The notes under the pieces: model-generated | What the model was told of the DNA's origin: nothing | Seen by the model: the letters and a program-made list of their open reading frames with translations, nothing else | Database searches by the model: none | Source of the DNA: Mesorhizobium sp. | GTDB taxonomy: Bacteria; Pseudomonadota; Alphaproteobacteria; Rhizobiales; Rhizobiaceae | Length of the DNA stretch: 64,000 bases | Assembly: GCA_004020365.1 (NCBI GenBank) | Contig: SAQR01000008.1 | Span: forward strand, 85,782-149,781 | Reading direction: 5' to 3' | Shown: piece after piece, positions 35,807 to 45,005 of the stretch | How the letters are laid out: every line of letters starts with the position of its first letter | Numbering within the stretch: position 1 is the stretch's first letter | Program-made: the position numbers and the translations under genes

Positions 35807-38263
35807 ATGATTCGTCTTATTGGCTATTTCTTCGGCATCGGCACCGCGCTGGCCCTTTTGGTCGCGGCCGGCGTGGCGATCTATATCAGCCATTTGTCGA
35901 AGGATTTGCCCGACTACGAGGTCCTGGCCAAGTATGAACCGCCGGTGACGACCCGCATCCATGCGTCCGACGGTGCCCTGATGGCCGAATATGCGCGCGA
36001 GCGGCGCCTGTATTTGCCGATCCAGGCGGTGCCGGATCGTGTCAAGGCGGCCTTCCTGTCTGCCGAGGACAAAAACTTCTACAATCACCCCGGCATCGAT
36101 ATGACCGGCCTTGGCCGCGCAGTCATGGTGAATCTGCAGAATTTTGGCTCGGGCAAGCGCCAGGTCGGCGCCTCGACGATCACCCAGCAGGTGGCGAAAA
36201 ACTTCCTGTTGTCCTCGGACCAGACCTACGAGCGCAAGATCAAGGAGATGATCCTGGCCTTCCGCATCGAGCAGGCCTATTCGAAGGACCGCATTCTCGA
36301 GCTCTACCTTAACGAGATTTTCTTCGGGCTCGGCGCCTATGGCGTCGCTGGCGCAGCGCTCACCTATTTCGACAAGGCGGTGAATGAACTCACCGTGGCG
36401 GAGGCGGCCTATCTGGCGGCTTTGCCGAAGGGGCCCTCCAACTATCACCCCTTCAAATATGCCGACCGCGCCATCGAGCGCCGCAACTGGGTCATCGACC
36501 AGATGGTCGGCAACGGCTACGTCACGCAAGAGGAAGGCGCCAAGGCCAGGGCCGAGCCGCTCGGCGTCAAGCCACGCCGCTCCGGCACCTATCTGTTCGC
36601 TGGCGAATATTTCACCGAGGAAGTGCGTCGCCAGATCAGCGCGCGCTACGGCGAGAATGCGCTCTACGAGGGCGGCCTGTCCGTCCGCACGACGCTCGAT
36701 CCGAAGATGCAGCTCATCGCCCGCAAAGCCATGCAGAACGGCCTGATGAAGTTCGATACGCTGCGCGGCTATCGCGGGCCGGTGAAGACCATCGACGTAT
36801 CCGGCGACTGGGGCGTGCCTTTGAGCGAAGTCAAGGGACTGGACGACGTGCCCGAATGGTCACTCGCCGTCGTGCTCGACAGTTCGGAGAGCGGCCTGTT
36901 GATCGGCCTTCGGCCGACCCGGCAGATCTCGGGCGAACTCGTCAAGGATCGCATCGAAGGCACTGTTAGCCGCGAGGACATGAGCTTCGCCATGCGTCAT
37001 GTGGTCGGCGGCAGGACCGTCAAGGCCAAATCGCCGGCGGACGTGCTGAAGCCTGGCGACGTCATTCTCGTGCAGAAGAAGGAAGGTACGGATGGGGCCT
37101 ATAGCTTGCGCCAGGCCCCCGAAGTGGAAGGCGGCCTGATCGCCATGGATCCGCATACCGGCCGCGTTCTGGCTATGGTCGGCGGGTTCTCTTATTCGCA
37201 ATCCGAATTCAACCGTGCCACGCAGGCGATGCGGCAGCCGGGTTCGTCGTTCAAGCCGATCGTCTATGCGGCCGCTCTCGACAATGGCTATACGCCGGCT
37301 TCGGTGATCATGGACGGCCCGATCACCATCAAGAGCGGCAACACGACCTGGACGCCGAAAAACTACGATGGAAGGACTGCGGGCCCGGCGACCTTGCGGT
37401 CCGGCATCGAGAGGTCGCGCAATCTGATGACTGTGCGCCTGGCCAATGACATGGGCATGAAGCTGGTCGCCGAATATGCCGAGCGCTTCGGCGTCTACGA
37501 TCGACTGGCGCCGTATCTGCCGATGGCGCTGGGGTCGGGCGAGACGACCGTGATGCGCATGGTATCGGCTTACTCGATCATGGCCAACGGCGGCAAGTCG
37601 ATCAAGCCGACGCTGATCGACCGGATCCAGGACCGCTACGGCAAGACGGTATACAGGCAGGACGAGCGCGGCTGCGAAAATTGCAATGCCGCCGAATGGC
37701 AGGGCCAGCCCGAGCCGGAACTGGTCGACAATTCCGAGCAGGTGCTCGATCCGATGACCGCCTATCAGATCACCTCGATGATGGAGGGCGTCGTCGAGCG
37801 CGGTACCGGCGCTACCGTCGCCGAACTCGGCCGCCACATCGCCGGCAAGACCGGAACGACAAACGACGAGAAGGATACCTGGTTCATCGGCTATACGCCC
37901 AACCTCGTTGTCGGCCTTTATATGGGCTATGATCAGCCGAAAGGTCTTGGCAAGGGCGCGACCGGCGGCGGCCTCGCCGCGCCGATCTTCAAGGACTTCA
38001 TGCGCGTGGCGCTGGACGGCACGCCCAATGTCGATTTCCAGGTTCCCGAAGGCATGAAGCTGATCGCCATCAATCGCAAAACCGGTATGCGGGCCAACCC
38101 GGACGACGCCGGCGCCTTTATCGAAGCCTTCAAGCCGGGCACCGGCCCCGCCGACAGCTATTGGGTGATCGGCATGGGTGCGGACGGCTCCAACGCCTCC
38201 GGCGGCGCGCTGTCGCCACAGGCCAACCAAGCCATCCAGTCCGGCGGCGGCGGGCTCTACTGA
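35807..38263 (+). CDS. mrcA: penicillin-binding protein 1A
   Basis: 818 residues. Bifunctional peptidoglycan synthase: one N-terminal membrane helix (GYFFGIGTALALLVAAGVAI), a glycosyltransferase domain with catalytic Glu in SAEDKNFYNHPGID and STITQQVAKNFLL, an OB-like insert (~310-420), then a transpeptidase domain with S-x-x-K in QPGSSFKPIVYA, S-x-N in SRN of IERSRNLMT and K-T-G in GKTGTT. ATG at 35,807 follows GGAG; an upstream ATG would add a 31-residue non-membrane extension. Confidence 0.96.
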   Translation: MIRLIGYFFGIGTALALLVAAGVAIYISHLSKDLPDYEVLAKYEPPVTTRIHASDGALMAEYARERRLYLPIQAVPDRVKAAFLSAEDKNFYNHPGIDMTGLGRAVMVNLQNFGSGKRQVGASTITQQVAKNFLLSSDQTYERKIKEMILAFRIEQAYSKDRILELYLNEIFFGLGAYGVAGAALTYFDKAVNELTVAEAAYLAALPKGPSNYHPFKYADRAIERRNWVIDQMVGNGYVTQEEGAKARAEPLGVKPRRSGTYLFAGEYFTEEVRRQISARYGENALYEGGLSVRTTLDPKMQLIARKAMQNGLMKFDTLRGYRGPVKTIDVSGDWGVPLSEVKGLDDVPEWSLAVVLDSSESGLLIGLRPTRQISGELVKDRIEGTVSREDMSFAMRHVVGGRTVKAKSPADVLKPGDVILVQKKEGTDGAYSLRQAPEVEGGLIAMDPHTGRVLAMVGGFSYSQSEFNRATQAMRQPGSSFKPIVYAAALDNGYTPASVIMDGPITIKSGNTTWTPKNYDGRTAGPATLRSGIERSRNLMTVRLANDMGMKLVAEYAERFGVYDRLAPYLPMALGSGETTVMRMVSAYSIMANGGKSIKPTLIDRIQDRYGKTVYRQDERGCENCNAAEWQGQPEPELVDNSEQVLDPMTAYQITSMMEGVVERGTGATVAELGRHIAGKTGTTNDEKDTWFIGYTPNLVVGLYMGYDQPKGLGKGATGGGLAAPIFKDFMRVALDGTPNVDFQVPEGMKLIAINRKTGMRANPDDAGAFIEAFKPGTGPADSYWVIGMGADGSNASGGALSPQANQAIQSGGGGLY

Positions 38264-38277
38264 CATAACTTTAGGGT

Positions 38278-38307
38278 AAATGGGCCGGCCTTCGAGCCGG
38301 CCCATTT
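38278..38307 (+). terminator. intrinsic terminator after mrcA
   Basis: AAATGGGCCGGC-CTTCGA-GCCGGCCCATTT, a 12-base perfect stem starting 15 bases after the mrcA stop and followed by CGCTTT. The weak T run makes it a less than ideal terminator. Confidence 0.75.
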
Positions 38308-38405
38308 CGCTTTACAGGCGGCGGTGCCGTCCCTATGTATCGCGCCAACCCAGGCTCTGCTTAAGCAACAGGGCACCATTTCAGCACAGGACAGAACGGC
38401 CAGCC

Positions 38406-39537
38406 ATGCGCGCGGAAACGCAGAATATTGTCGACGAAATCAGGCAGGCGATAACCCTGCTGAGGAGGCATCTTTGACTGGGATCAAGCCATAAAGCGGC
38501 TTGAATACCTGAATGTGCGTGCCGAGGATTCGAGCCTCTGGAACGAGCCGCTGGAGGCGCAGAAGCTGATGCGTGAGCGCCAGAGCCTCGAGGAAGGCAT
38601 CGCCGCGGTCAAAGGCCTCACCCAGGCGCTGGAAGACAATATCGGCTTGATCGAGCTTGGCGAGGAAGAAGGCGATGAGAGCGTCGTCGCCGAGGCGGAA
38701 GCGGCGATCCGCTCGATGCGCGGCGAAGCAAAGGCCCGCCAGATCGAGACGCTGCTTTCGGGCGAGGCCGACGCCAACGACAGCTATCTCGAAATCCATG
38801 CCGGCGCCGGCGGCACCGAAAGCCAGGACTGGGCCTCGATGCTTCTGCGCATGTACACGCGTTGGGCCGAGCGGCGCCGCTTCAAGGTCGAGGTGCTGGA
38901 AGTGCATGACGGCGAAGAGGCCGGCATCAAGTCCGCCACGCTGCTGATCAAGGGCCACAATGCCTATGGTTGGCTGAAGACGGAATCCGGCGTTCACCGG
39001 CTCGTGCGTATTTCGCCCTATGACAGCAATGCGCGCCGTCACACCTCCTTCGCCAGCGTCTGGGTTTATCCCGTGATCGACGACACGATCGAGATCGACG
39101 TTTCCGAATCGGATGTCCGCATCGACACCTATCGTTCGTCCGGATCGGGCGGCCAGCACGTCAACACCACCGATTCAGCGGTCCGCATCACCCATCTCGC
39201 CACCGGCATCGCGGTCGCCTGCCAGGCCGAGCGCTCCCAGCACAAGAACAAGGCGAAGGCCTGGGAGATGCTGCGTTCGCGGCTCTATGAGGAAGAACTG
39301 AAGAAGCGCGAGGCGGTGGCCAACGCCACCGAAGCGTCGAAGAGCGATATCGGCTGGGGCCATCAGATCCGCTCCTACGTTCTGCAGCCTTATCAGTTGG
39401 TGAAGGATCTGCGCACTGGTGTCGAGAGCACAAGCCCGTCGAGCGTGCTGGACGGCGACCTCGACGATTTCATGGAGGCCTCGCTGTCGCAGCGCATCGA
39501 GGGCGGCGCCGGCGAAGTGGTGGCCGATATCGACTGA
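38406..39537 (+). CDS. prfB: peptide chain release factor 2, programmed +1 frameshift
   Basis: 376 residues when read through a +1 shift. The first 23 codons ([23 protein letters not shown]) end at an in-frame TGA at 38,475; the ribosome shifts on CTT-TGA-C and continues [20 protein letters not shown] to 39,537. RF2 ends translation at UGA and UAA and so controls its own level. The GGQ catalytic loop ([15 protein letters not shown]) and the codon-reading tripeptide as SPY ([20 protein letters not shown] in E. coli) are present. A plain ORF search would miss the first 23 codons and call a wrong start. Confidence 0.96.
38463..38478 (+). promoter_or_regulatory. prfB programmed frameshift site
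   Basis: AGGAGG (38,463-38,468), three bases, then CTT-TGA-C (38,472-38,478). An internal Shine-Dalgarno three bases before the slippery CTT and a poorly terminating TGAC are exactly the elements of the known bacterial prfB frameshift signal. Confidence 0.95.
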
Positions 39538-39981
39538 AGCTTCTATCACTAAAGCAACAGGAAACATCACGCTGGAGTAACAGGCTCTAACGCTAATTGA
39601 GCGGTCGCTTGATGGCTTTGTTTTTTCATCGAATTTTCCACAACGACTTCCACCTTCGGGTTCTTTGTTGCAGGCCTTGCGGGGCTTGGCCCGGAACCAC
39701 TGCGAGCTGATTCTCGTTATCCGCGCGATCCCACTGCCGGGGTTGATGAAGTCACTCTCGTCAACCCCGGCAGGTTGGTTCCGGCTGCAGATGTCGGCGC
39801 TCGGTTGCACAGCAATTTCTTGCGCCAGCAAAGGAATCAGGCCAGCATCCGAACGCTGGGGGAAAAAGCATTTATGGCCGGACGCGGCGTATCTGCGAGC
39901 TGACGATCCGGCCACTGGGAAGATACGTTCCAAGAACGGGCAAGCGAAACGCTTGATAACTCGGTGATAGGAATTGCGCCC
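39538..39981. other. 444-base region with no recognisable gene
   Basis: An open frame of ~100 codons on the plus strand shows no family signature or ribosome site. The only clear structure is a strong hairpin, CTGCCGGGGTTGA facing TCAACCCCGGCAG (39,734-39,746 with 39,761-39,773), without a T run. I cannot match it to a known RNA. Confidence 0.4.
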
Positions 39982-40368
39982 ATGCCTGCTTCCACAACCC
40001 GACTGGCCTCAGCCGTCAAGACGGCGCGCCGCCTCCTGAATTCGATCATTGCTGTGGTGGCTCTGACGGCCGCCATCACTACATTTGCAGCATCCGCCTT
40101 GGCGCACGACGCCACGCCGACTGCAGCGAAGCCGCAAGGCTGGAGTTACCCATTCTCCTGTTGTTCCGGCTATGATTGCCGCGCGGTCTCGCAGACGTCG
40201 ATCAGCGAGCGTCCGGAGGGCTATGTCATCAAGGGAACAGGCGAGGTCGTGGGCTACAGCGATGCACGGATCAAGAATTCGCCCGACGGCGAGTATCACT
40301 GGTGTTCGGTCGCCGGCGCCAATGACGGAAAGACCATCTGCCTGTTCGTGCCACCGTCGTCGTTTTGA
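39982..40368 (+). CDS. exported conserved hypothetical protein, Cys-rich
   Basis: 128 residues. Signal peptide (LLNSIIAVVALTAAITTFAA then SALA). The mature part has Cys pairs in YPFSCCSGYDCRAV and later cysteines in YHWCSV and TICLFVPP, likely a disulfide-bonded small periplasmic protein. The W-S-Y-P-F-x-C-C-x-x-x-D-C pattern recurs in rhizobial secreted proteins of unknown function. Start at the ATG nine bases after AGGA. Confidence 0.72.
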   Translation: MPASTTRLASAVKTARRLLNSIIAVVALTAAITTFAASALAHDATPTAAKPQGWSYPFSCCSGYDCRAVSQTSISERPEGYVIKGTGEVVGYSDARIKNSPDGEYHWCSVAGANDGKTICLFVPPSSF

Positions 40369-40404
40369 TGAATGTCGCCTAAAGGCTTTGCTCCAAGGGC
40401 CATG

Positions 40405-40475
40405 GCCTGACCCGAGGGTGCGCAGCGGTTTGGGATAACGACATCCATCAAAGGATTGAAGCGCGCCACGCGTCC
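40405..40475. repeat. dispersed palindromic repeat, copy 3
   Basis: CCCGAGGGTGCGCAGCGGTT and GATAACGACATCCATCAAA, then GAAGCGCGCCACGCG. This is the same order of words as at 19,055-19,145 with moderate divergence. Lies between the Cys-rich exported protein and the GFA gene. Confidence 0.55.
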
Positions 40476-40572
40476 GACGTAGGCAAGCCGAGTCTACTGA
40501 CAGACGGTTGTCAACAGCGCCTCTTTATGTTGCCTTACCGCGCTGGCGCGAAGCAATCGCGAGGGAGGCGTT

Positions 40573-40941
40573 ATGACCATAAAGGCAAGCTGCCACTGCA
40601 GGGCGACGACGTTCGAGGTTTCGGAAGCGCCGCTAACCGTGACGCAATGCACCTGCTCCTTCTGCTCGAAACGCGGCTCGTTGTGGGCCTATTACCTCCC
40701 GTCGCAATTCAAGCTCACCAGCCCGCTCAAGAATGTCTCTTTCTATCAATGGGGCTCGAAAACGGTAAAGCATGGTTTCTGCGCCACCTGCGGCTGCGGC
40801 ACCTTCACCGAAACGCCGGACTGGTCGACCGGCAAGCCGGACTTCGACAATCCGAAAATCAGCGTGAATTCGCGCCTGTTCGACGATTTCGACCTCGATC
40901 AGGTCGAGGTCGTCGTCATCGACGGCAAGAATCTCTGGTAG
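40573..40941 (+). CDS. GFA family (CENP-V/GFA domain) protein
   Basis: 122 residues. Zinc-ligand cysteines: C-H-C near the start (ASCHCRATTF), C-x-C-x-x-C in TQCTCSFCSKRGSLWAYY and C-x-x-C-G-C in FCATCGCGTF. This is the GFA fold, originally described in glutathione-dependent formaldehyde activation; most members have no proven substrate. A second GFA gene is at 63,064-63,510. GAGGG precedes the ATG. Confidence 0.9.
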   Translation: MTIKASCHCRATTFEVSEAPLTVTQCTCSFCSKRGSLWAYYLPSQFKLTSPLKNVSFYQWGSKTVKHGFCATCGCGTFTETPDWSTGKPDFDNPKISVNSRLFDDFDLDQVEVVVIDGKNLW

Positions 40942-41062
40942 CCGACAGTCTCTGCCAGCCGATCGAAATTGCGCAATATAGCGGCCGTTGATTTGACCGG
41001 GAAAAGCCATGGCCGACCGCTTTTCTCCTTCCATTTTTCGCCGCATTTCATGTTACAAGACA

Positions 41063-41104
41063 TAGAGCGACGTGCGTCCACTTCGACGCACAAAGTACGC
41101 TCTA
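41063..41104. repeat. intergenic hairpin
   Basis: Inner stem GTGCGTC-CACTTC-GACGCAC (41,072-41,091) within an outer TAGAGCG...CGCTCTA (41,063 and 41,098). A stable structured spacer between the GFA gene and the OmpA lipoprotein; possibly another dispersed repeat type. Confidence 0.6.
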
Positions 41105-41196
41105 AGACTTTGAATCCATGCATCGTGCTTTCCGAAAATCGATGATTTGATGCGGCGCGCCAGTGGCGGGACCGCGGACTGGAGAGGGACTACCTA

Positions 41197-41847
41197 ATGA
41201 AAAAGACTGTGCTCGTCGCCGTGGCGACGGCTGTGCTCGTGAGCGCCTGCACCACAACCGACCCGTATACCGGAGAACAGAAAGTTTCCAACACTGCGGC
41301 CGGCGCCGGCATCGGCGCGCTGGCAGGTGCAGGGCTCGGCCTGCTTGCCGGCGGCAACGATCGCCGCAATGCGCTGATCGGCGCTGGCGTCGGCGCTCTC
41401 GCTGGCGGCGCCATCGGCGCCACAATGGACCAGAACGAGGCCGAACTGCGTCGGCAGCTTCAGGGTTCCGGCGTCAGCGTCACCCGCAGCGGCGACCAGA
41501 TCATCCTCAACATGCCGTCCGACATCACCTTCAACGTCGACCAGGACGCGGTGAAGCCCGGCTTCTATCCAGTGCTGAATTCGGTAGCACTTGTGCTGAA
41601 CAAGTTTCGCCAGACCACGGTCGACGTGTTCGGCCACACCGACTCGAGCGGTGGCGACGAACACAATTTCGACCTGTCGCAGCGCCGCGCGCTGGCGGTC
41701 GCCAACTATCTGTCCGGGCAGGGCGTCGATACCCGCCGCTTCGCCGTCACCGGCTTCGGCGAGACGCGTCCGATCGCTTCCAATGCGTCGACCGCCGGCC
41801 GCGCCCAGAACCGCCGCGTCGAAATCCAGCTCTCGCCGCTCACCTGA
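41197..41847 (+). CDS. OmpA family outer-membrane lipoprotein
   Basis: 216 residues. Lipoprotein signal with lipobox VLVSAC (Cys18). A Gly-rich double hairpin (~33-80; GAGIGALAGAGLGLLAGG, GAGVGALAGGAIGA) is the glycine-zipper of YiaD-like proteins. Residues ~95-215 are the peptidoglycan-binding OmpA domain: ITFNVDQDAVKPGFYPVLNS, VFGHTDSSGGDEHN and NRRVEIQLSP. Links outer membrane and cell wall. Ends with its own terminator. Confidence 0.93.
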   Translation: MKKTVLVAVATAVLVSACTTTDPYTGEQKVSNTAAGAGIGALAGAGLGLLAGGNDRRNALIGAGVGALAGGAIGATMDQNEAELRRQLQGSGVSVTRSGDQIILNMPSDITFNVDQDAVKPGFYPVLNSVALVLNKFRQTTVDVFGHTDSSGGDEHNFDLSQRRALAVANYLSGQGVDTRRFAVTGFGETRPIASNASTAGRAQNRRVEIQLSPLT

Positions 41848-41877
41848 GCAAGGCAGACAGAGACGGCATCGAACATG

Positions 41878-41904
41878 AAAACGGCCCCGCAAGGGGCCGT
41901 TTTT
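41878..41904 (+). terminator. intrinsic terminator of the OmpA lipoprotein gene
   Basis: AAAACGGCCCC-GCAA-GGGGCCGTTTTT, a classic tetraloop hairpin with T run, 30 bases after the stop. The A run on its left also gives T residues on the opposite strand, so it may serve the convergent helicase gene. Confidence 0.92.
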
Positions 41905-41949
41905 GCTCGTCTTTGAGAATTTCTGCTGTGATCAGCCCAATTTCTGCTG

Positions 41950-43557
41950 TTAGCCCTTGGCGACGATGCGCATGAACGCGGGCATGTCGTCACCGAATCC
42001 GACGGTCCCATCGTTATCTTCCTGGCGATGGCGGGCCGGGCGATTGCCGTCGCGCTGCGGCCTGGTGTCGCCACGCTCCGGCGCGCGCTGTTCGTTGCGA
42101 TTGCGATCGGGCGAAGCCTTGCGTTCGGGTGAAGCTTGGCGCTCGGTGTTTTCCGAGCGGATCGCTTCCTTGCGGGCGCGCCGCTCACCGGCATCGGCGA
42201 CCGCGGTCTCGGCCGCCACGGGCTGTTCTTCGCGCGCCGCATCCAGTGCTACAGCTTCGCTTTGCTTGGCGTGGCGTTCGCGTGGTCTGCGTTCGCCCCT
42301 CCCCTTGCCATCGTCCTTGCGGCCGGCGCGGCGCGGGGCGCCGCGGCCACGACGGGGAGCATCGTCCTCTCCGCTCTCGCTGGCGACGACCGTCGACAGA
42401 TCGCCGTCATGCCACTCGATCTTGTTGCCGATCAGCCGTTCGATCGCGTCGATGTATTTGGTGTCGGACTTGGTGGCGATGGTGAAGGATTTGCCCGAGC
42501 GGCCGGCACGGCCGGTGCGGCCGATGCGGTGGACATAGTCCTCGGCATGGATCGGCACGTCGTAATTGAAGACGTGGCTGACATCGGGGATGTCGAGGCC
42601 GCGCGCCGCGACGTCCGACGCAACGAGATAGCGCAGTTTGCCGTCACGGAAATTGGCCAGCATCTGCATGCGCGCGCGCTGGTCCATGTCGCCATGCAGC
42701 GCGCCGGCGTCGAAATCATGTTTCAGCAGCGAGCGGAAAAGCTCCGAGACCTCGATCTTGCGGTTGCAGAAGATGATGGCGTTCTTCAGCTCCGCATCCT
42801 CGGCCTTTATCAGATTGCGCAGCGTCTCGCGCTTGTCCCAGGGTTTCGAGCCGGATTTCACCAACCGCTGGATGATGTTGGTCGCGGCGGACGCGGCCTT
42901 CGAAACCTCGACGCGCACCGGCGCGTGCAGGAATTTCTCGGTGAGCTTGGTTATCTCAGGCGGCATCGTCGCCGAGAAGAACAGCGTCTGCCTGGTGAAC
43001 GGGATCATCTCGCAGATGCGCTCGATGTCGGGAATGAAGCCCATGTCGAGCATGCGGTCGGCCTCATCGATGACCAAGATCTCGACGCCGTTGAGCAGAA
43101 GCTTTCCGCGCTCGCGATGATCGAGCAGGCGGCCTGGCGTCGCGATCAGCACGTCGGCGCCGCGCTCCAGCTTCTTGTCCTGCTCGTCGAAGGACACGCC
43201 GCCGATCAGCAGCGCGATGTTGAGCTTGTGGTTCTTGCCGTATCTGATGAAGTTCTCTTCGACCTGCGCGGCAAGCTCGCGCGTTGGCTCGAGGATCAGC
43301 GTGCGTGGCATGCGGGCGCGGGCACGGCCTTTTTCGAGGCGGGTCAGCATCGGCAGCACGAACGAGGCCGTCTTGCCGGTGCCGGTCTGGGCGATGCCCA
43401 AAATGTCCTTGCCGAGCAAGGCGTGCGGAATGGCGCCGGCCTGGATCGGCGTCGGTTCGGTGTAACCGGCGTCGGTAACTGCGGAAAGGACCTTTGGCGA
43501 CAGGCCGAGGTCTGCGAAGGTCAACACTTCTTGAGCGATCTGGGTGTCTGAGGACAA
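41950..43557 (-). CDS. DEAD-box RNA helicase
   Basis: 535 residues from a TTG at 43,557 (MSSDTQIAQEVLTFADLGLS). Q motif FADLGLSPKVL...TPIQ, Walker A AQTGTGKT, DEAD box VIDEADRMLDMGF, SAT motif, and HRIGRTGRAGR are all present. The C-terminal ~150 residues are basic, Arg/Glu-rich and disordered, as in RhlE-type helicases. Start is uncertain: a GTG at 43,668 is in frame, but the DNA between looks like a promoter (TTGACA) and a hairpin leader rather than protein. Confidence 0.92.
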   Translation of the reverse strand: MSSDTQIAQEVLTFADLGLSPKVLSAVTDAGYTEPTPIQAGAIPHALLGKDILGIAQTGTGKTASFVLPMLTRLEKGRARARMPRTLILEPTRELAAQVEENFIRYGKNHKLNIALLIGGVSFDEQDKKLERGADVLIATPGRLLDHRERGKLLLNGVEILVIDEADRMLDMGFIPDIERICEMIPFTRQTLFFSATMPPEITKLTEKFLHAPVRVEVSKAASAATNIIQRLVKSGSKPWDKRETLRNLIKAEDAELKNAIIFCNRKIEVSELFRSLLKHDFDAGALHGDMDQRARMQMLANFRDGKLRYLVASDVAARGLDIPDVSHVFNYDVPIHAEDYVHRIGRTGRAGRSGKSFTIATKSDTKYIDAIERLIGNKIEWHDGDLSTVVASESGEDDAPRRGRGAPRRAGRKDDGKGRGERRPRERHAKQSEAVALDAAREEQPVAAETAVADAGERRARKEAIRSENTERQASPERKASPDRNRNEQRAPERGDTRPQRDGNRPARHRQEDNDGTVGFGDDMPAFMRIVAKG

Positions 43558-43747
43558 GTTTGGCTGTCTTTGGCTGGTTCGGGGGCGCAACGCAAGCGGT
43601 CGCGGCAAGCGCCGCGCGCCTGCAAGATTGGTATTGCAGGTAGGCGCAAGCCTACGATTTGTCAACACAAACAGGCGGGGACGCCACGATTGTGAAGTCG
43701 TAACCTTAATCGCGATGCTTAATTCGCGTGTCTGTCGCTGCGCCGGC

Positions 43748-44521
43748 TCAATAGCGGAACTGTTCGGCGAGAATGCGCTCGTTCCACGAGTGGCTCGGAT
43801 CGAACAGCAGCGTCGCCGTCACCGTTGGCGATTCTTGCACCGTAACCGAGGTTACGGCCTTCACCTCGGTGTGGTCGGCGGCGGCGTTCACCGGCCGCTT
43901 TTCCGGCTCCAGGATGTCGAAGCGAACGGTCGCCTTGTCGGACAGCAGCGCGCCGCGCCAGCGGCGCGGGCGGAACGGACTGACCGGGGTCAGCGCCAGC
44001 AGCGGCGCGTCGAGCGGCAGGATCGGTCCGTGCGCGGATAGGTTGTAGGCGGTCGAGCCGGCCGGCGTCGCGACCATCACGCCGTCGCAGTGCAATTCCT
44101 CTAGCCGCACTTGCCCATCCACGGTGATACGGATCTTGGCCGTCTGGTAGGACTGGCGCCACAGCGCAACCTCATTGATCGCCAACGCCGAGATCGTTTC
44201 GCCCTCTGCGGTGACCGCCTGCATCTCCAGCGGACGGATCGTTTCGGCAACGGCCGCTGCGATGCGCCCGGTCAAACCGCTGGCGCGATATTCGTTCATC
44301 AGGAAGCCGATGGTGCCACGGTTCATGCCGTAGACCTTTTTTCCCGTGCTCATCGTGTCGCGCAAGGTCTGCAACAGGAAGCCGTCGCCGCCCAGCGCCA
44401 CGACGATCTCTGCATCCTCGATGGGTGCCTGGCCATAGCGCGCCGAAAGGCTCTCCAGCGCCGCCTTGGCGTCGGCGGTGTCGGACGAGACGAAGGCGAA
44501 GCGGTTGGCGGCTTTGTTCAT
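43748..44521 (-). CDS. nadK: NAD kinase
   Basis: 257 residues. Makes NADP from NAD and ATP. The GGDG motif ([14 protein letters not shown]), [14 protein letters not shown], the [20 protein letters not shown] stretch and [13 protein letters not shown] are diagnostic. Start at 44,521 behind GGGGAG; an upstream ATG adds 41 low-quality residues. Short form without the N-terminal extension, as in other alphaproteobacteria. Confidence 0.95.
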   Translation of the reverse strand: MNKAANRFAFVSSDTADAKAALESLSARYGQAPIEDAEIVVALGGDGFLLQTLRDTMSTGKKVYGMNRGTIGFLMNEYRASGLTGRIAAAVAETIRPLEMQAVTAEGETISALAINEVALWRQSYQTAKIRITVDGQVRLEELHCDGVMVATPAGSTAYNLSAHGPILPLDAPLLALTPVSPFRPRRWRGALLSDKATVRFDILEPEKRPVNAAADHTEVKAVTSVTVQESPTVTATLLFDPSHSWNERILAEQFRY

Positions 44522-45005
44522 GGCTCCCCAATGGCGATGTTGATGGCGACCGGTCGGTGGCGACCGGTTGCTTGGGCCGCGCCAGCGCCGGGTTAGCATG
44601 GGCGGGCAGATCTGCAAAGCAAGACATCTGGCGCCGCTCGACACAGCGCCGGGAGGAGCCGCCGGTCTGCTGCTCGCCCATCGTGTCGAGTGACAAGCGA
44701 ATGTGATGGTTAAGACGGGAATTAAACTCTCGTAAAGCCGGATCGACCATGTTAGCCGGCAGTGGATGGGCGGCGTGGGGGCCAGCTAGTCGGACCGATC
44801 TATTGCCGGTAACACGCCTGATTGTCATCGTCTTGATGCTGGGAAGTTTTGCGCTTGCCTTTGCCCAACTGGTGCGCCAGTCGGAAGAGACGAGTTTGAG
44901 ACCCCAGCCGACGGCTTCACGCTGTGGCGATGCCGCCGGCACGCCGTGCCCGCAAAGGGCGTTGTGAATTGGCCGGGCATTTCTTCCGATACGAAAGGCC
45001 AGTGC
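44522..45005. other. 484-base intergenic region with one possible small ORF
   Basis: Between nadK (leaving leftward) and the convergent 3' end of the transporter operon. Apart from the small ORF listed at 44,749 I see no gene, tRNA or terminator. Confidence 0.4.
44749..44967 (+). CDS. possible small single-span membrane protein
   Basis: 72 residues at most. The one protein-like feature is a hydrophobic helix, [20 protein letters not shown], followed by a polar tail with two cysteines. No clear ribosome-binding site precedes the ATG; a shorter start near 44,800 is possible. Not recognised as any family and could be chance. Confidence 0.3.
   Translation: MLAGSGWAAWGPASRTDLLPVTRLIVIVLMLGSFALAFAQLVRQSEETSLRPQPTASRCGDAAGTPCPQRAL

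Noticed and set aside
39665-39967. A ~100-codon frame after prfB
   Set aside because: No ribosome site, no hydrophobic or domain pattern, and it runs across a strong hairpin; left as gene-free.
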